Assembly: GCA_900315055.1 (NCBI GenBank)
Contig: OMXP01000016.1
Location: 1-45,930 of the forward strand
Direction: 5' to 3'
Source: an uncultured Lachnospiraceae bacterium
Lineage (GTDB): Bacteria; Bacillota; Clostridia; Lachnospirales; Lachnospiraceae
DNA: 45,930 nucleotides
Position 1 is the stretch's first letter, and every line of letters starts with the position of its first letter. Position numbers and translations under genes: made by a program. Positions 23,097-31,017 of this stretch are shown here, one piece after another. The notes under the pieces are model-generated. The model was given only the letters and a program-made list of their open reading frames with translations, had not been told where the DNA came from and made no database searches.

Positions 23097-26000
23097 TCAG
23101 ATCCCCTGGAAAGTGAAGACGACATCGGTGGGCTTTGAGGGATCGAGGAGATACTGCGGGTGGACGAGGGCTCCCCAGGTATCATCCCCGCCAACACCCA
23201 TCTGATATCCTATGCGGACGATGGTGTTGAGAACAGGCGGCAGCTCATCGGTGTGACGCGCGTTCTCGATCTCATCCGGCGTCCAGGGAAGAGCGGAGAA
23301 GAACAGGTCCGGCATTGTAAAGAGAAGGCCGTGTCCGTTTTTGTCCGTCACCTTTGCCCAGCGGGTGTCCATCTTCGCGCCGCACTCCTGCGGCACAAGA
23401 TACCGTGCCATGTTGTCGGTGACATGATTCTCATAGATCCCGATCTTTCCGTGCCGGACATCCGGATAGGTGGACTCCGGTCCTCTGCCGTACCAGGTCA
23501 GGTGATCGCAGGCGGCATCCATTGTAAAGAGCATCGAGCACTCCGGCAGTTCTCCGATATCGGAGACTTCGGGAAGAGAGAGGTGTGTCCGGATCTTCCC
23601 GTCACCTGTTACGGTGTAGGAGAGCGTGCAGTCCTTTGCGGGAGTTACCGGCAGGTGGAGCGTCCAGGTGATGGTGACGGAATCATCGGTTACTGTCACC
23701 TGATACGGGTCGCCGTTTCGGCCGTGCTCTGTCTTATAAGTTGCATAGCGCCCTGCAAGCTTCCACTGCGCCGCCCTGAAGGGCAGGAGGTTTGCATTGT
23801 CATTCTCGGTGACCGCGCGCCAGAAGTTCGGACGCGGCATCACTTTGATCATCTCTCTGCCGTCATATTTGTACGAGACCAGGCCTCCCTGCAGAGCGGA
23901 GAAGAGGGCGGAAAAGTGCTCCCCGTACACGCCGATGTTCAGGGCACCGGCGACGACCTGAAGCGGCTTTGCGGGAGCTTTCTGCTCTGCTTTTTCTTCC
24001 TTTCGGATCACGCTCTGTCCATACGCGACCTCATGCCCTGCCTTTGCCCAGGCCGTATCGTCCTTCAGACAGAAGGAGACGGTGACGACGTACTCACCGG
24101 CATCCTCCGGGATCGTGACAGGCAGATCCATCTCCTGTACGGTAAGCGGCGGTACGCTGATGCTGCCCTCGGTCTTCTGGAGCAGTGTGCCGTCCTTTTC
24201 GAGAGTGATGATGCAGCGGTAGGCATCGGTGTTCCGGAACAGGTTCCGGTTACGGACCGTAAGGTGCAGGCCGTCAAAGGTCATTTTGACCGGCTGGTAG
24301 TCGTAGCGGACCTCCTGCATCTTCGGGGTCGGTGTGCGGTCGTCCGCATAGCAGATGCCGTCGCCGGAAAAACTTCCGTCACTCGGGTGATCTCCGAAGT
24401 CCCCGCCATAGCCAAGGTACTTCTTCCCGAAGCGGTCCGTCTTCCAGAGCGCCTGATCGATGTAGTCCCAGATGAATCCGCCCTGGTAGAGGGGTTCCTC
24501 ATCGGAAAGGTCCGTGTACTCGTCGAGGGCACCGATGGAGTTGCCCATCGCGTGGGCATACTCGCACTGGATATAGGGCTTGTCTTTATGATCCTTCAGA
24601 TAGTCCCTGATGTAGTCGACGGTGGCGTACATGGTGCTCTCCATGTCCGAGGTCTTCGGGTACCGTCTGTCATGGAAGACGCCCTCATAGTGGACAAGGC
24701 GGGTGGGATCGGTATGGCGCAGGTATTCGGATTCATTGAAGATGTCGAGACCGCCGAAGGACTCGTTGCCGCAGGACCAGATGAGGATGGCACAGTGGTT
24801 CTTGTCCCGCTCGTACATGCTCCTTGCCCGGTCGAGGATCAGCTCCTGATACTCCGGACGGTTTCCGGGAAGAGCATAGGAGAGGTCCCGCAGTCCCTTC
24901 TCGATCTGATCCCAGTTGCCGTGGGTCTCGAGGTTTACCTCGTCGATGAGGTACAGCCCCAGCTCGTCGCAGAGACGGTACAGCTCCGAGCGGTTCGGAT
25001 AATGGCAGGTGCGGACCGCATTGATGTTGTTTCGCTTCATCGTAATGAGGTCTTTTTTGATGGTCGCCTCGTCCATGACGCGTCCGTGATCTGCCGAGAA
25101 CTCATGACGGTTGACTCCGTAGAAGACGATCCGCTTTCCGTTGAGGTACATGATGCTGTCTTTGAGCTCAAAGCGTCGGAAGCCGACTTCCATCGGAATC
25201 TTCTCCTGGAACGCGCCGCTCTCATCAAGGACGATGAGGGTGAGATGATAGAGTGCGGGATCCTCGGCACTCCACAGGTGCGGGTTCTCCACGGGGAAGG
25301 AGAGCGCGGTGCTCTCCGTAAGGTCCTCTGTCCTTTCAAGGACCGTCTTTCTCTCAGGATCGGTCAGAGTGATCGCAAGGCGTCCCCTTCCGGTGGTCTT
25401 TACCGCGATCGAAAGATCCGCGATGGCAAGATCCTCCCGCGGGATGGCGCGGACACTTACGTCCTCAAGGTGCACCTTCGGGACGGTGAAGAGGTAGACG
25501 TCACGGAAGATTCCCGAGAACCGGAACATGTCCTGATCCTCGAGCCAGCTGCCCGCGGTCCACTTGAAGTCCTGGACGGCGAGGCGGTTCTTCCCTTCTT
25601 TCAGGTACGGGGTGAGATCAAACTCGGAGGGCGTAAAGGAGTCCTCGCTGTAGCCCACATACTGCCCGTTGCACCACACGGCGATGCCGCTCTCGGCGCC
25701 CTGGAAGGAGATAAAGACCGGACGGCCCGTCCACTCCTTCGGCACGGTAAAGAACGTCACGTAGGTCCCCACCGGGTTGTATTTTTCCGGGATCTGCCCG
25801 GGCTCGATCTGCTCCACCCCGTCCCATGGATACTGAACGTTCACGTAGGCCGGGTGATCGTAGCCGCACAGCTGGATATGCGCAGGCACCGGGATGTCAT
25901 CCCAGGAGGAGACATCAAAGTCCGGCTTCTCAAAGCCCTTCACAGCAGAAGCGTAGTTCTCCGCATAGGAAAACTTCCAGGTGCCGTTTAAGAGCTTTCG

Positions 26001-26126
26001 ATCCTCCATCGCGTCCCCGAAGGCGGCGTCTTTGTTCTCATAGTAGAAATGGTCGGAATGCGCGGGGAGACGATTCTCCTCAAAGCACTCCGGATCCTTT
26101 ACCATCCCAAAGTCAAATGTGTTCAT
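23097..26126 (-). CDS. lacZ: Beta-galactosidase, GH2 family (LacZ)
   Basis: A 1009-residue glycoside hydrolase family 2 enzyme of full LacZ length, which splits lactose and other beta-galactosides. The sugar-binding domain comes first, with GTYVTFF and a jelly-roll ending in DMFRFSGIFRDV. Two immunoglobulin-like domains surround the TIM barrel. GVNRHEFSADHGR (barrel entry), E455 in WSCGNES (acid/base) and E522 in QCEYAHAMGNS (nucleophile) match the E. coli pattern. The C-terminal beta-sandwich follows, with GRGPESTYPDV. No signal peptide, so it is cytoplasmic. ATG 26126 follows AGGAG. No lactose permease is adjacent. The AraC-type gene upstream on the same strand is separated by a terminator and is the probable regulator. 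Confidence 0.95.
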   Translation of the reverse strand: MNTFDFGMVKDPECFEENRLPAHSDHFYYENKDAAFGDAMEDRKLLNGTWKFSYAENYASAVKGFEKPDFDVSSWDDIPVPAHIQLCGYDHPAYVNVQYPWDGVEQIEPGQIPEKYNPVGTYVTFFTVPKEWTGRPVFISFQGAESGIAVWCNGQYVGYSEDSFTPSEFDLTPYLKEGKNRLAVQDFKWTAGSWLEDQDMFRFSGIFRDVYLFTVPKVHLEDVSVRAIPREDLAIADLSIAVKTTGRGRLAITLTDPERKTVLERTEDLTESTALSFPVENPHLWSAEDPALYHLTLIVLDESGAFQEKIPMEVGFRRFELKDSIMYLNGKRIVFYGVNRHEFSADHGRVMDEATIKKDLITMKRNNINAVRTCHYPNRSELYRLCDELGLYLIDEVNLETHGNWDQIEKGLRDLSYALPGNRPEYQELILDRARSMYERDKNHCAILIWSCGNESFGGLDIFNESEYLRHTDPTRLVHYEGVFHDRRYPKTSDMESTMYATVDYIRDYLKDHKDKPYIQCEYAHAMGNSIGALDEYTDLSDEEPLYQGGFIWDYIDQALWKTDRFGKKYLGYGGDFGDHPSDGSFSGDGICYADDRTPTPKMQEVRYDYQPVKMTFDGLHLTVRNRNLFRNTDAYRCIITLEKDGTLLQKTEGSISVPPLTVQEMDLPVTIPEDAGEYVVTVSFCLKDDTAWAKAGHEVAYGQSVIRKEEKAEQKAPAKPLQVVAGALNIGVYGEHFSALFSALQGGLVSYKYDGREMIKVMPRPNFWRAVTENDNANLLPFRAAQWKLAGRYATYKTEHGRNGDPYQVTVTDDSVTITWTLHLPVTPAKDCTLSYTVTGDGKIRTHLSLPEVSDIGELPECSMLFTMDAACDHLTWYGRGPESTYPDVRHGKIGIYENHVTDNMARYLVPQECGAKMDTRWAKVTDKNGHGLLFTMPDLFFSALPWTPDEIENARHTDELPPVLNTIVRIGYQMGVGGDDTWGALVHPQYLLDPSKPTDVVFTFQGI

Positions 26127-26284
26127 TGTATTCTCCTGAAAGATTCATAGAACGCAGGCAGAACCCCCTGAAGGCTGTTCTGCTCATTCCCCGACAACTA
26201 CGATGATAGCAGAGGAAAAAGGTTGAATGGAAACATATTTCACCGGAAAATGTGCAGATTCGACTATCCGCAGCCATCGAGGCA
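26127..26284 (-). promoter_or_regulatory. lacZ promoter and leader region
   Basis: On the minus strand TATCAT (plus-strand 26203-26208) is a good -10 with no good -35, as expected for a promoter needing an AraC-type activator. The inverted repeat GCAGAAC-N12-GTTCTGC (26158-26183) lies in the leader between promoter and gene; it may be an operator or an RNA hairpin. Confidence 0.5.
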
Positions 26285-26318
26285 TGAAAAAACCTGCAGA
26301 GGAATTCCCCTGCAGGTT
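26285..26318 (-). terminator. Intrinsic terminator after the AraC-type gene
   Basis: On the minus strand AACCTGCAG and CTGCAGGTT form a 9-bp stem around GGGAATTCCT, followed by T4C. Confidence 0.9.
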
Positions 26319-26330
26319 CGGCATCTCCTA

Positions 26331-27371
26331 TCAGAAGCTGTCCGGATCTTCCGGCTTCTTTGTCTTGTTCTCCTGTTCCTTCCGGTCCATCTCTTCCCAG
26401 AGCTTCTTGTAGCGCTCCTCCCACATGGCGGTAACCCACCCCTTCTTTGCACTGATCCGGAAAGTGGACAGGTCCGTCCCGTCCTGAATGCCTTTCTTCT
26501 TCCACTGGAGGGGACTCATTCCGGTGAGCTTTCTAAAGTTCCGGTTGAAGCTCGATTCCGTCTGAAAGCCGACGCTCCTTCCGATCTGCGCCATGGACAG
26601 GTCCTGTTTCTTCATCAGACTGCAGGCGCGGCTGATGCGGACCATGTTCAGGTAGTCCATGGGCTTCATGTTGGTGGCCTCCTCAAAGACTCTTCGAAAG
26701 TGCGTCTGTGACAGGCCGCAGGCGTCTGCGATGTCCGATACGCGGATATCCTCGAAGAAGTGCGCATCGATGTAGGCGGTCCCGGCCTCCACGAAGCGGT
26801 CGGTACGCGATGCGCTGCCGCCTGCCATGCCTGGATTCTCCTGTTTTGCGATCCGCAGCATCTGAAAGGTCAGGACTGTGAGATACCCTTTCAGACACTC
26901 CTGTTCATAGGATCCGTTTTCCCGGCACTCCTCGAGGATCTGACGGATCAGAAGATACAGGTGCTCATTCTCTTCCCGGAGGAAGAACAGGCCGCGCCCG
27001 TTGAGAGGCTGCAGGATTTCTTCCCGGGGAAGGGAAGTGTCCGAGAGCTCATTCTTTACGAAGCCGACAAGATCGATAAAGAGAAATTCCCATCTGTCGA
27101 TGCTTCCCGGATCGCTGCGGGTCGTGTGGGGGATATTGGCGGGGATGAATGTAAAGCACGCCCCGTCATAGCGGAAATCTCTTTCCCCGATGGACACGGT
27201 GCCGTGTCCGCAATAGCAGCAGCCGATCTCGAGGAAGTTGTGGAAGTGAAGAAGACCTTTGGGCTGGTCCGCGCCGTACTCGATCTCCCACCCTTTGCCC
27301 AGCATCGGCAGAACATAGCTTCCCGGTGCCATGCCGTAATAGCGAAATTCCACCTGTTTTTTTGCTGCCAT
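26331..27371 (-). CDS. AraC-family transcriptional regulator, probable activator of lacZ
   Basis: A 346-residue regulator. An N-terminal cupin-like sugar-sensing domain (about 15-150) has the LLHFHNFLEIGCCYCG and FIPANIPHT strands. The C-terminal AraC double helix-turn-helix runs from about 190 to 295, with IRVSDIADACGLSQTHFRRVF and VGFQTESSFNRNFRKLTGMSP. Beyond it is a Lys/Glu-rich extension of about 50 residues (WEERYKKLWEEMDRKEQE), unusual for the family. ATG 27371 follows AAAGGCGGG; longer in-frame extensions lack homology. It is upstream of lacZ on the same strand and separated by a terminator. A galactoside effector is inferred from the neighbour only. Confidence 0.87.
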   Translation of the reverse strand: MAAKKQVEFRYYGMAPGSYVLPMLGKGWEIEYGADQPKGLLHFHNFLEIGCCYCGHGTVSIGERDFRYDGACFTFIPANIPHTTRSDPGSIDRWEFLFIDLVGFVKNELSDTSLPREEILQPLNGRGLFFLREENEHLYLLIRQILEECRENGSYEQECLKGYLTVLTFQMLRIAKQENPGMAGGSASRTDRFVEAGTAYIDAHFFEDIRVSDIADACGLSQTHFRRVFEEATNMKPMDYLNMVRISRACSLMKKQDLSMAQIGRSVGFQTESSFNRNFRKLTGMSPLQWKKKGIQDGTDLSTFRISAKKGWVTAMWEERYKKLWEEMDRKEQENKTKKPEDPDSF

Positions 27372-27462
27372 GCGTCCCGCCTTTCTTATCTGAAACTTTC
27401 CTTTTAGTCTGAGTGTACCACACCCGGAAGGGCTGCATGGAATCGCGGCATCTTTGAGACTA

Positions 27463-27471
27463 TGGTATGAT
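27463..27471 (+). promoter_or_regulatory. Extended -10 promoter for the HD-nudC operon
   Basis: TGGTATGAT is an extended -10 element (TG-n-TATGAT) 55 bases before the ATG at 27527. No clear -35 is present, as is common for this class. Confidence 0.55.
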
Positions 27472-27526
27472 GACAGTCGTTCTGAAAGCATATTGCGCGG
27501 CAGGTCCGCGATAAGAAGGTGGACAC

Positions 27527-28042
27527 ATGAGTCTTGTATCACGCGCGGTCAGTGACATGATCGCCTTTTACGGAAAAGAGAGCACCGTTCCGGTGCATGA
27601 CATCAGCCACTTCCTGAAGGTCTGGGGCTATGCGAAGACGATCGGCGAGGAAGAGGGACTGGACCCGAAGACCCAGGAGATCCTGGAGCTTTCCGCCATC
27701 GCCCATGACATCGCCTGCCCTCTGTGCCGGGAAAAATACGGCAACACCAACGGCAAGGCACAGGAGATGGAGGGAGGACCTCTGACGGAGGCATTTTATA
27801 AGGACTATGACCTCCCCAAAGAAGAGCTTTCCCGCATCATCTATATCGTCTCCCATCACCACACCTATACGGGAGTCGACGGGCAGGACTATCAGATCAT
27901 GCTTGAGGCGGATTTCCTGGTGAATGCGGACGAATCGAAGATGACGGACGAGGCCATTTCGAACTTTAAGGAGAAGGTTTTCCGGACAAAGACCGGTCTT
28001 ACTTTCCTTCAGGAACTGTATGGCAAAAAGGAGAGGGCATGA
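27527..28042 (+). CDS. HD-domain phosphohydrolase
   Basis: A 171-residue HD-domain protein. HDISHFLKVWGYA (about 24-36) carries the first His/Asp, AIAHDIACP (about 57-65) the HD pair, IVSHHHTYTG (about 107-116) further His ligands and ADFLVNADES (about 128-137) the final Asp. This is the classic metal-dependent HD fold, acting on nucleotides or other phosphoesters; the substrate is unknown. ATG 27527 follows AAGGTGG. Its stop overlaps the start of the nudC gene by four bases (ATGA), so both are translated together and a nucleotide-cleaning role is plausible. Confidence 0.83.
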   Translation: MSLVSRAVSDMIAFYGKESTVPVHDISHFLKVWGYAKTIGEEEGLDPKTQEILELSAIAHDIACPLCREKYGNTNGKAQEMEGGPLTEAFYKDYDLPKEELSRIIYIVSHHHTYTGVDGQDYQIMLEADFLVNADESKMTDEAISNFKEKVFRTKTGLTFLQELYGKKERA

Positions 28043-28884
28043 TCCAGGATATCGCGCCGAAGCACTTCTACAACGAGTTCACAAAGGGCAAAAACGTCAC
28101 GCCAGGGGAGGCGGATATCGTGTTTTACTTTTCCGAGGATCTCAAAAAGAAACAGATCTTCGGACGGGCAGAGGATGGCACCATTCGCTTTCCCCGTGTT
28201 GCGGATATCCCGGCACCGGCGCGGCTTGTCTATCTCTTCTCCATTGATGAACAGCATTTCTTCCTGTGTATCGACGACATCAAAATGTTCCTCGAGGCGT
28301 TCCAGTTCAGTGCCCTGCCGCTTTCCTATCTCCGGGAGCTGAAACCGCAGGATCTTGCCTTTGCGGGCTCCATTGCCTGGCAGCTCAATGTCTGGTATCA
28401 GAGCAACCGCTTCTGCGGAAGGTGCGGGGAGTTTACAAGGTATTCGGAAACAGAGCGGGCGCTTGTCTGTCCCAGATGTGGAAACATCATCTATCCGAGG
28501 ATCAATCCGGCGGTCATCATCGGGGTGATCCGCGGGGGTTCCATCCTCGTATCCCGCTATGCCGGACGCTCCTACAAGGGGATTGCCCTGCTTGCCGGGT
28601 TCTGCGAGATCGGCGAGACCGCGGAGCAGACCGTGCAGCGCGAGGTGATGGAGGAGGTCGGAATCCACGTAAAGAACATCCGCTACTACAAGTCCCAGCC
28701 CTGGGGCTTTGAATCGGATCTGCTTCTCGGGTTCTATTGCGAGGCAGACGGGGATGAGGACCTGACCGTGGATCACTCGGAGCTGGCCAAAGCCCGGTTT
28801 GTGCGAAGGGACGAGCTGGAAGAGGGGAACGGCCTTACACTCACATCCGAGATGATCGAGCGCTTCCGGAAGGGTGAGGTATAG
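28039..28884 (+). CDS. nudC: NudC-type Nudix hydrolase (NADH pyrophosphatase / deNADding)
   Basis: A 281-residue Nudix protein of the NudC subfamily. The N-terminal domain leads to a zinc ribbon with C126-x2-C129 and C144-x2-C147. The Nudix box begins at G187 (GFCEIGETAEQT) and ends in REVMEEVGI. The SQPW motif at 219-222, diagnostic of NudC, reads SQPWGF where SQPWPF is usual. NudC cleaves NAD(H) to NMN and AMP and removes NAD caps from RNA. The length is slightly above E. coli NudC. It overlaps the HD-hydrolase gene by four bases. The cobalamin riboswitch region follows about 70 bases downstream. Confidence 0.9.
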   Translation: MIQDIAPKHFYNEFTKGKNVTPGEADIVFYFSEDLKKKQIFGRAEDGTIRFPRVADIPAPARLVYLFSIDEQHFFLCIDDIKMFLEAFQFSALPLSYLRELKPQDLAFAGSIAWQLNVWYQSNRFCGRCGEFTRYSETERALVCPRCGNIIYPRINPAVIIGVIRGGSILVSRYAGRSYKGIALLAGFCEIGETAEQTVQREVMEEVGIHVKNIRYYKSQPWGFESDLLLGFYCEADGDEDLTVDHSELAKARFVRRDELEEGNGLTLTSEMIERFRKGEV

Positions 28885-28905
28885 ACACAATCTCAAATCT
28901 GCCAC

Positions 28906-28934
28906 TTGCCACCATTTCCGTTTCGTGCTGAAAT
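28906..28934 (+). promoter_or_regulatory. Promoter upstream of the cobalamin riboswitch
   Basis: TTGCCA (28906-28911), 17-bp spacer, TGAAAT (28929-28934). Transcription would start about 20 bases before the riboswitch core. Confidence 0.5.
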
Positions 28935-28956
28935 GTGTTCCGACACCAATCAACGA

Positions 28957-29125
28957 CCGCGGAGGTGCCGGTGGAAGCACCGGGTAAAAGGGAACCGGGT
29001 GAGAATCCCGGACGATCCCGTCACTGTGAAGGGGAAAAGCGCCAGGTCCGAAGAGGACAGTCACTGGAAGAGATTCCGGGAAGGCGGTGCGGCAGTATCC
29101 CCGAAGCCAGGAAACCTGCCCCTGC
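28957..29125 (+). promoter_or_regulatory. Cobalamin (B12) riboswitch
   Basis: The conserved order of the class I cobalamin riboswitch is present: GGAGGTGCCGG, then TAAAAGGGAA (28985-28994), CCGGTG-like CCGGGTGAGAATCCCGG (28995-29011), ATCCCGTCACTGTGA (29014-29028), and the B12 box AGCCAGGAAACCTGCC at 29105-29120. It precedes the BtuF-like gene. No terminator with a T-tract lies between the B12 box and GAGGAGG at 29167-29173, so control is probably translational; the hairpin CCCGG/CCGGG (29138-29157) may be part of the switch. Adenosyl- or other cobalamin binding is expected to shut off expression. Confidence 0.93.
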
Positions 29126-29182
29126 GGGAACATGCGCCCCGGTATGGAAAAACCGGGACTGATCTCGAGGAGGATTATCAGC

Positions 29183-30265
29183 ATGGAAAGAACAAAGAGG
29201 ATGGTGGTTCCTGCCCTTCTTGTTGCCGCAGCAGCGCTTGCAGCCTGCGGACAGGGAAGTACGGATACCACACAGGCAACCGCAGCAGCGACAGAGTCTT
29301 CGACCGCGGCAGCAACGGAGGCGTCCACAGAAGCATCCACCGCAGCTTCTACGGAAGCTGCTGCTGAAGCAACCGGGGAGACGACGGAGGAAGCCGCAGG
29401 CACAAAGGAAGTCACGACGCCGGACGGAGAGACTCTTGAGGTCCCGGAAAGCGTAGACGCCATCGTCTCGATGGCACCGTCCGCAACGAGGGTTCTCATT
29501 GACCTCGGGCTTTCGGACAAGATCGTTGCCTGCGACACCTATTCCGAGCAGTACTACGGGGATCAGCTCCCCGCAGACATTCCGACCTTTGACATGATGT
29601 CCCCGGACAACGAGCAGCTCATCGCCCTGGATCCGGACATCCTGTTTGCGACCGGCATGAGCAATGCGGGCGGAAATGACGCCTATGAGACCGCAAGAGA
29701 GAACGGCGTGTGCATCGCACAGATGGCAACGCCTTCATCTCTGCAGGGGATTGTCGATGACGTGACCTTCATCGGCGAGGCAACCGGTACGGACGCATCG
29801 TCCCTGGTACAGGACCTCACGGATACCGAGAGTGCCCTTCAGACGGCAGCTGCCGGCGTGACGGACAAGAAGAGCGTTCTTGTCATCGCATCGACACCGA
29901 CGGCAGACTATCCGGATATCTACGCGGCAGGGAAGGATACCTACATCGATGATATCCTGACCCTCATCGGTGCGGAAAACGTTGCGGGGGACAGCTCCGG
30001 CTGGGTTTCCTACTCCGAGGAGGCGGCGATCGCTCTGAACCCGGATGTCATTATCTCGAGCGATACCTACAATGACGCCGTGGAGGCATTTTCCTCGAAC
30101 GATGCCTGGAAGGACGTGAGTGCTCTGCAGAATGATGCGGTCTTTACGCTGACGGATGCCAACGAGCTGAATCAGCCGAACAACCACACGGTGTCCGCGA
30201 TGGTCGAGATGGCAAAGGACATCTATCCGGATGTCTTCGCTGACGTCTCGGATCCGTATCAGTAA
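29183..30265 (+). CDS. btuF: Corrinoid ABC transporter substrate-binding lipoprotein (BtuF-like)
   Basis: A 360-residue lipoprotein. The signal ends at lipobox LAAC with C22, so the protein is anchored outside the membrane. A low-complexity Ala/Thr/Glu/Ser linker (about 27-80, repeats of TEAST) leads to a class III binding domain. VPESVDAIVSMAPSATRVLIDLG and LDPDILFAT are typical of the BtuF/FhuD fold, as is LNPDVIISSD. The cobalamin riboswitch in front argues for corrinoid rather than iron-siderophore. ATG 29183 follows GAGGAGG by 9 bases. A terminator follows at 30290, so btuF may be made in excess over the downstream permease genes. Confidence 0.88.
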   Translation: MERTKRMVVPALLVAAAALAACGQGSTDTTQATAAATESSTAAATEASTEASTAASTEAAAEATGETTEEAAGTKEVTTPDGETLEVPESVDAIVSMAPSATRVLIDLGLSDKIVACDTYSEQYYGDQLPADIPTFDMMSPDNEQLIALDPDILFATGMSNAGGNDAYETARENGVCIAQMATPSSLQGIVDDVTFIGEATGTDASSLVQDLTDTESALQTAAAGVTDKKSVLVIASTPTADYPDIYAAGKDTYIDDILTLIGAENVAGDSSGWVSYSEEAAIALNPDVIISSDTYNDAVEAFSSNDAWKDVSALQNDAVFTLTDANELNQPNNHTVSAMVEMAKDIYPDVFADVSDPYQ

Positions 30266-30289
30266 GCTTTACGTCGTACGTTTTCACTT

Positions 30290-30325
30290 GTCCGTCTCCT
30301 TCACCGGGAGGCGGGCTTTTTCGTT
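30290..30325 (+). terminator. Intrinsic terminator between btuF and the aldolase gene
   Basis: GTCCGTCTCC and GGAGGCGGGC form a 10-bp stem with G-U pairs and a 7-base loop, followed by TTTTTCGTTTTG. It would partly uncouple btuF from the rest of the transport operon. Confidence 0.8.
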
Positions 30326-30328
30326 TTG

Positions 30329-30337
30329 TGGTATCTT
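30329..30337 (+). promoter_or_regulatory. Possible extended -10 promoter for aldolase-btuCD
   Basis: TGGTATCTT is a TG-n-TATCTT extended -10 right after the terminator T-tract, 20 bases before the aldolase ATG. No -35 match. Confidence 0.35.
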
Positions 30338-30357
30338 GAACTTTGGAGGTGAAATCC

Positions 30358-31017
30358 ATGGACAGAACAAAGGTTGAGGCAGCAAAGACAGCGGTCTGCC
30401 TTGTGGCAAAGAAGATGGCAGAGGCGGGCCTTACCGCGGGTACCTGGGGCAATGTCTCCCAGAGGGTGGATGACGAATACATGGTCATCACTCCGTCCGG
30501 CATGGACTATGCAAAGCTCTTCCCCGAAAACATGGTTCTCGTAAACCTGAGGACCCATGAATACGAGGGAGAATTAAAGCCCTCGATCGAGGTGCCGGTG
30601 CATGCGGCGGTGTATCTTGCGCGTCCCGAGGCCGGCGGCATTGTCCATACCCACTCGACGGCGGCATTAACCGTCGCATCTGCAAGAAAACCCATCCCGG
30701 CCATCTGTGAGGATCAGGTGCAGATCCTCGGGGGCGATGTGCGGGTTGCCCCCTACGTGATGCCGGGAAGCGAGGAGCTTGCAGAAGGCGTCGTGGAGGC
30801 CCTGAAGGACCGCGCGGGAGCCCTCATGGCAAACCACGGGGCGATCGCGCTGGGACGGGACGTGAACGAGGCGCTGACCGGTGCGGTGGTGCTCGAAAAG
30901 ACCGCCCGGATCTTCCTCGATGCGATGGCGATCGGCGGCGCCGTGGAACTGCCGGAAGAAGACTGCGCGATGTTCCACGACTTCTTCCTTCACAAGTACG
31001 GACAGGGGAAGGGATGA
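30358..31017 (+). CDS. Class II aldolase (L-fuculose-phosphate aldolase family)
   Basis: A 219-residue zinc aldolase. Active-site positions are E78 in PSIEVPVH, H97 and H99 in HTHST, and H160 in MANHG. The spacings (19, 2 and 61) equal those of E. coli FucA (E73, H92, H94, H155), so catalysis should be intact. GTWGNVS (28-34) and TPSGMD (45-50) form the phosphate-binding loops. It should split a ketose 1-phosphate into DHAP and an aldehyde: fuculose, rhamnulose, or 5-deoxyribulose 1-phosphate from 5'-deoxyadenosine disposal are candidates. ATG 30358 follows TTGGAGG. Its stop overlaps the permease start (ATGA), which embeds it in the corrinoid-uptake unit; that is unusual. Confidence 0.88.
   Translation: MDRTKVEAAKTAVCLVAKKMAEAGLTAGTWGNVSQRVDDEYMVITPSGMDYAKLFPENMVLVNLRTHEYEGELKPSIEVPVHAAVYLARPEAGGIVHTHSTAALTVASARKPIPAICEDQVQILGGDVRVAPYVMPGSEELAEGVVEALKDRAGALMANHGAIALGRDVNEALTGAVVLEKTARIFLDAMAIGGAVELPEEDCAMFHDFFLHKYGQGKG

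Noticed and set aside
23160..25991. 943-codon open frame opposite lacZ
   Set aside because: LacZ is certain by catalytic motifs and full length. The antisense frame stays open because of codon bias and has no recognisable motif or ribosome site.
28009..29538. 509-codon minus-strand frame across nudC, the riboswitch and btuF
   Set aside because: Its Ala/Ser/Val repeats are the reverse reading of the BtuF linker, and it runs through a conserved RNA element.
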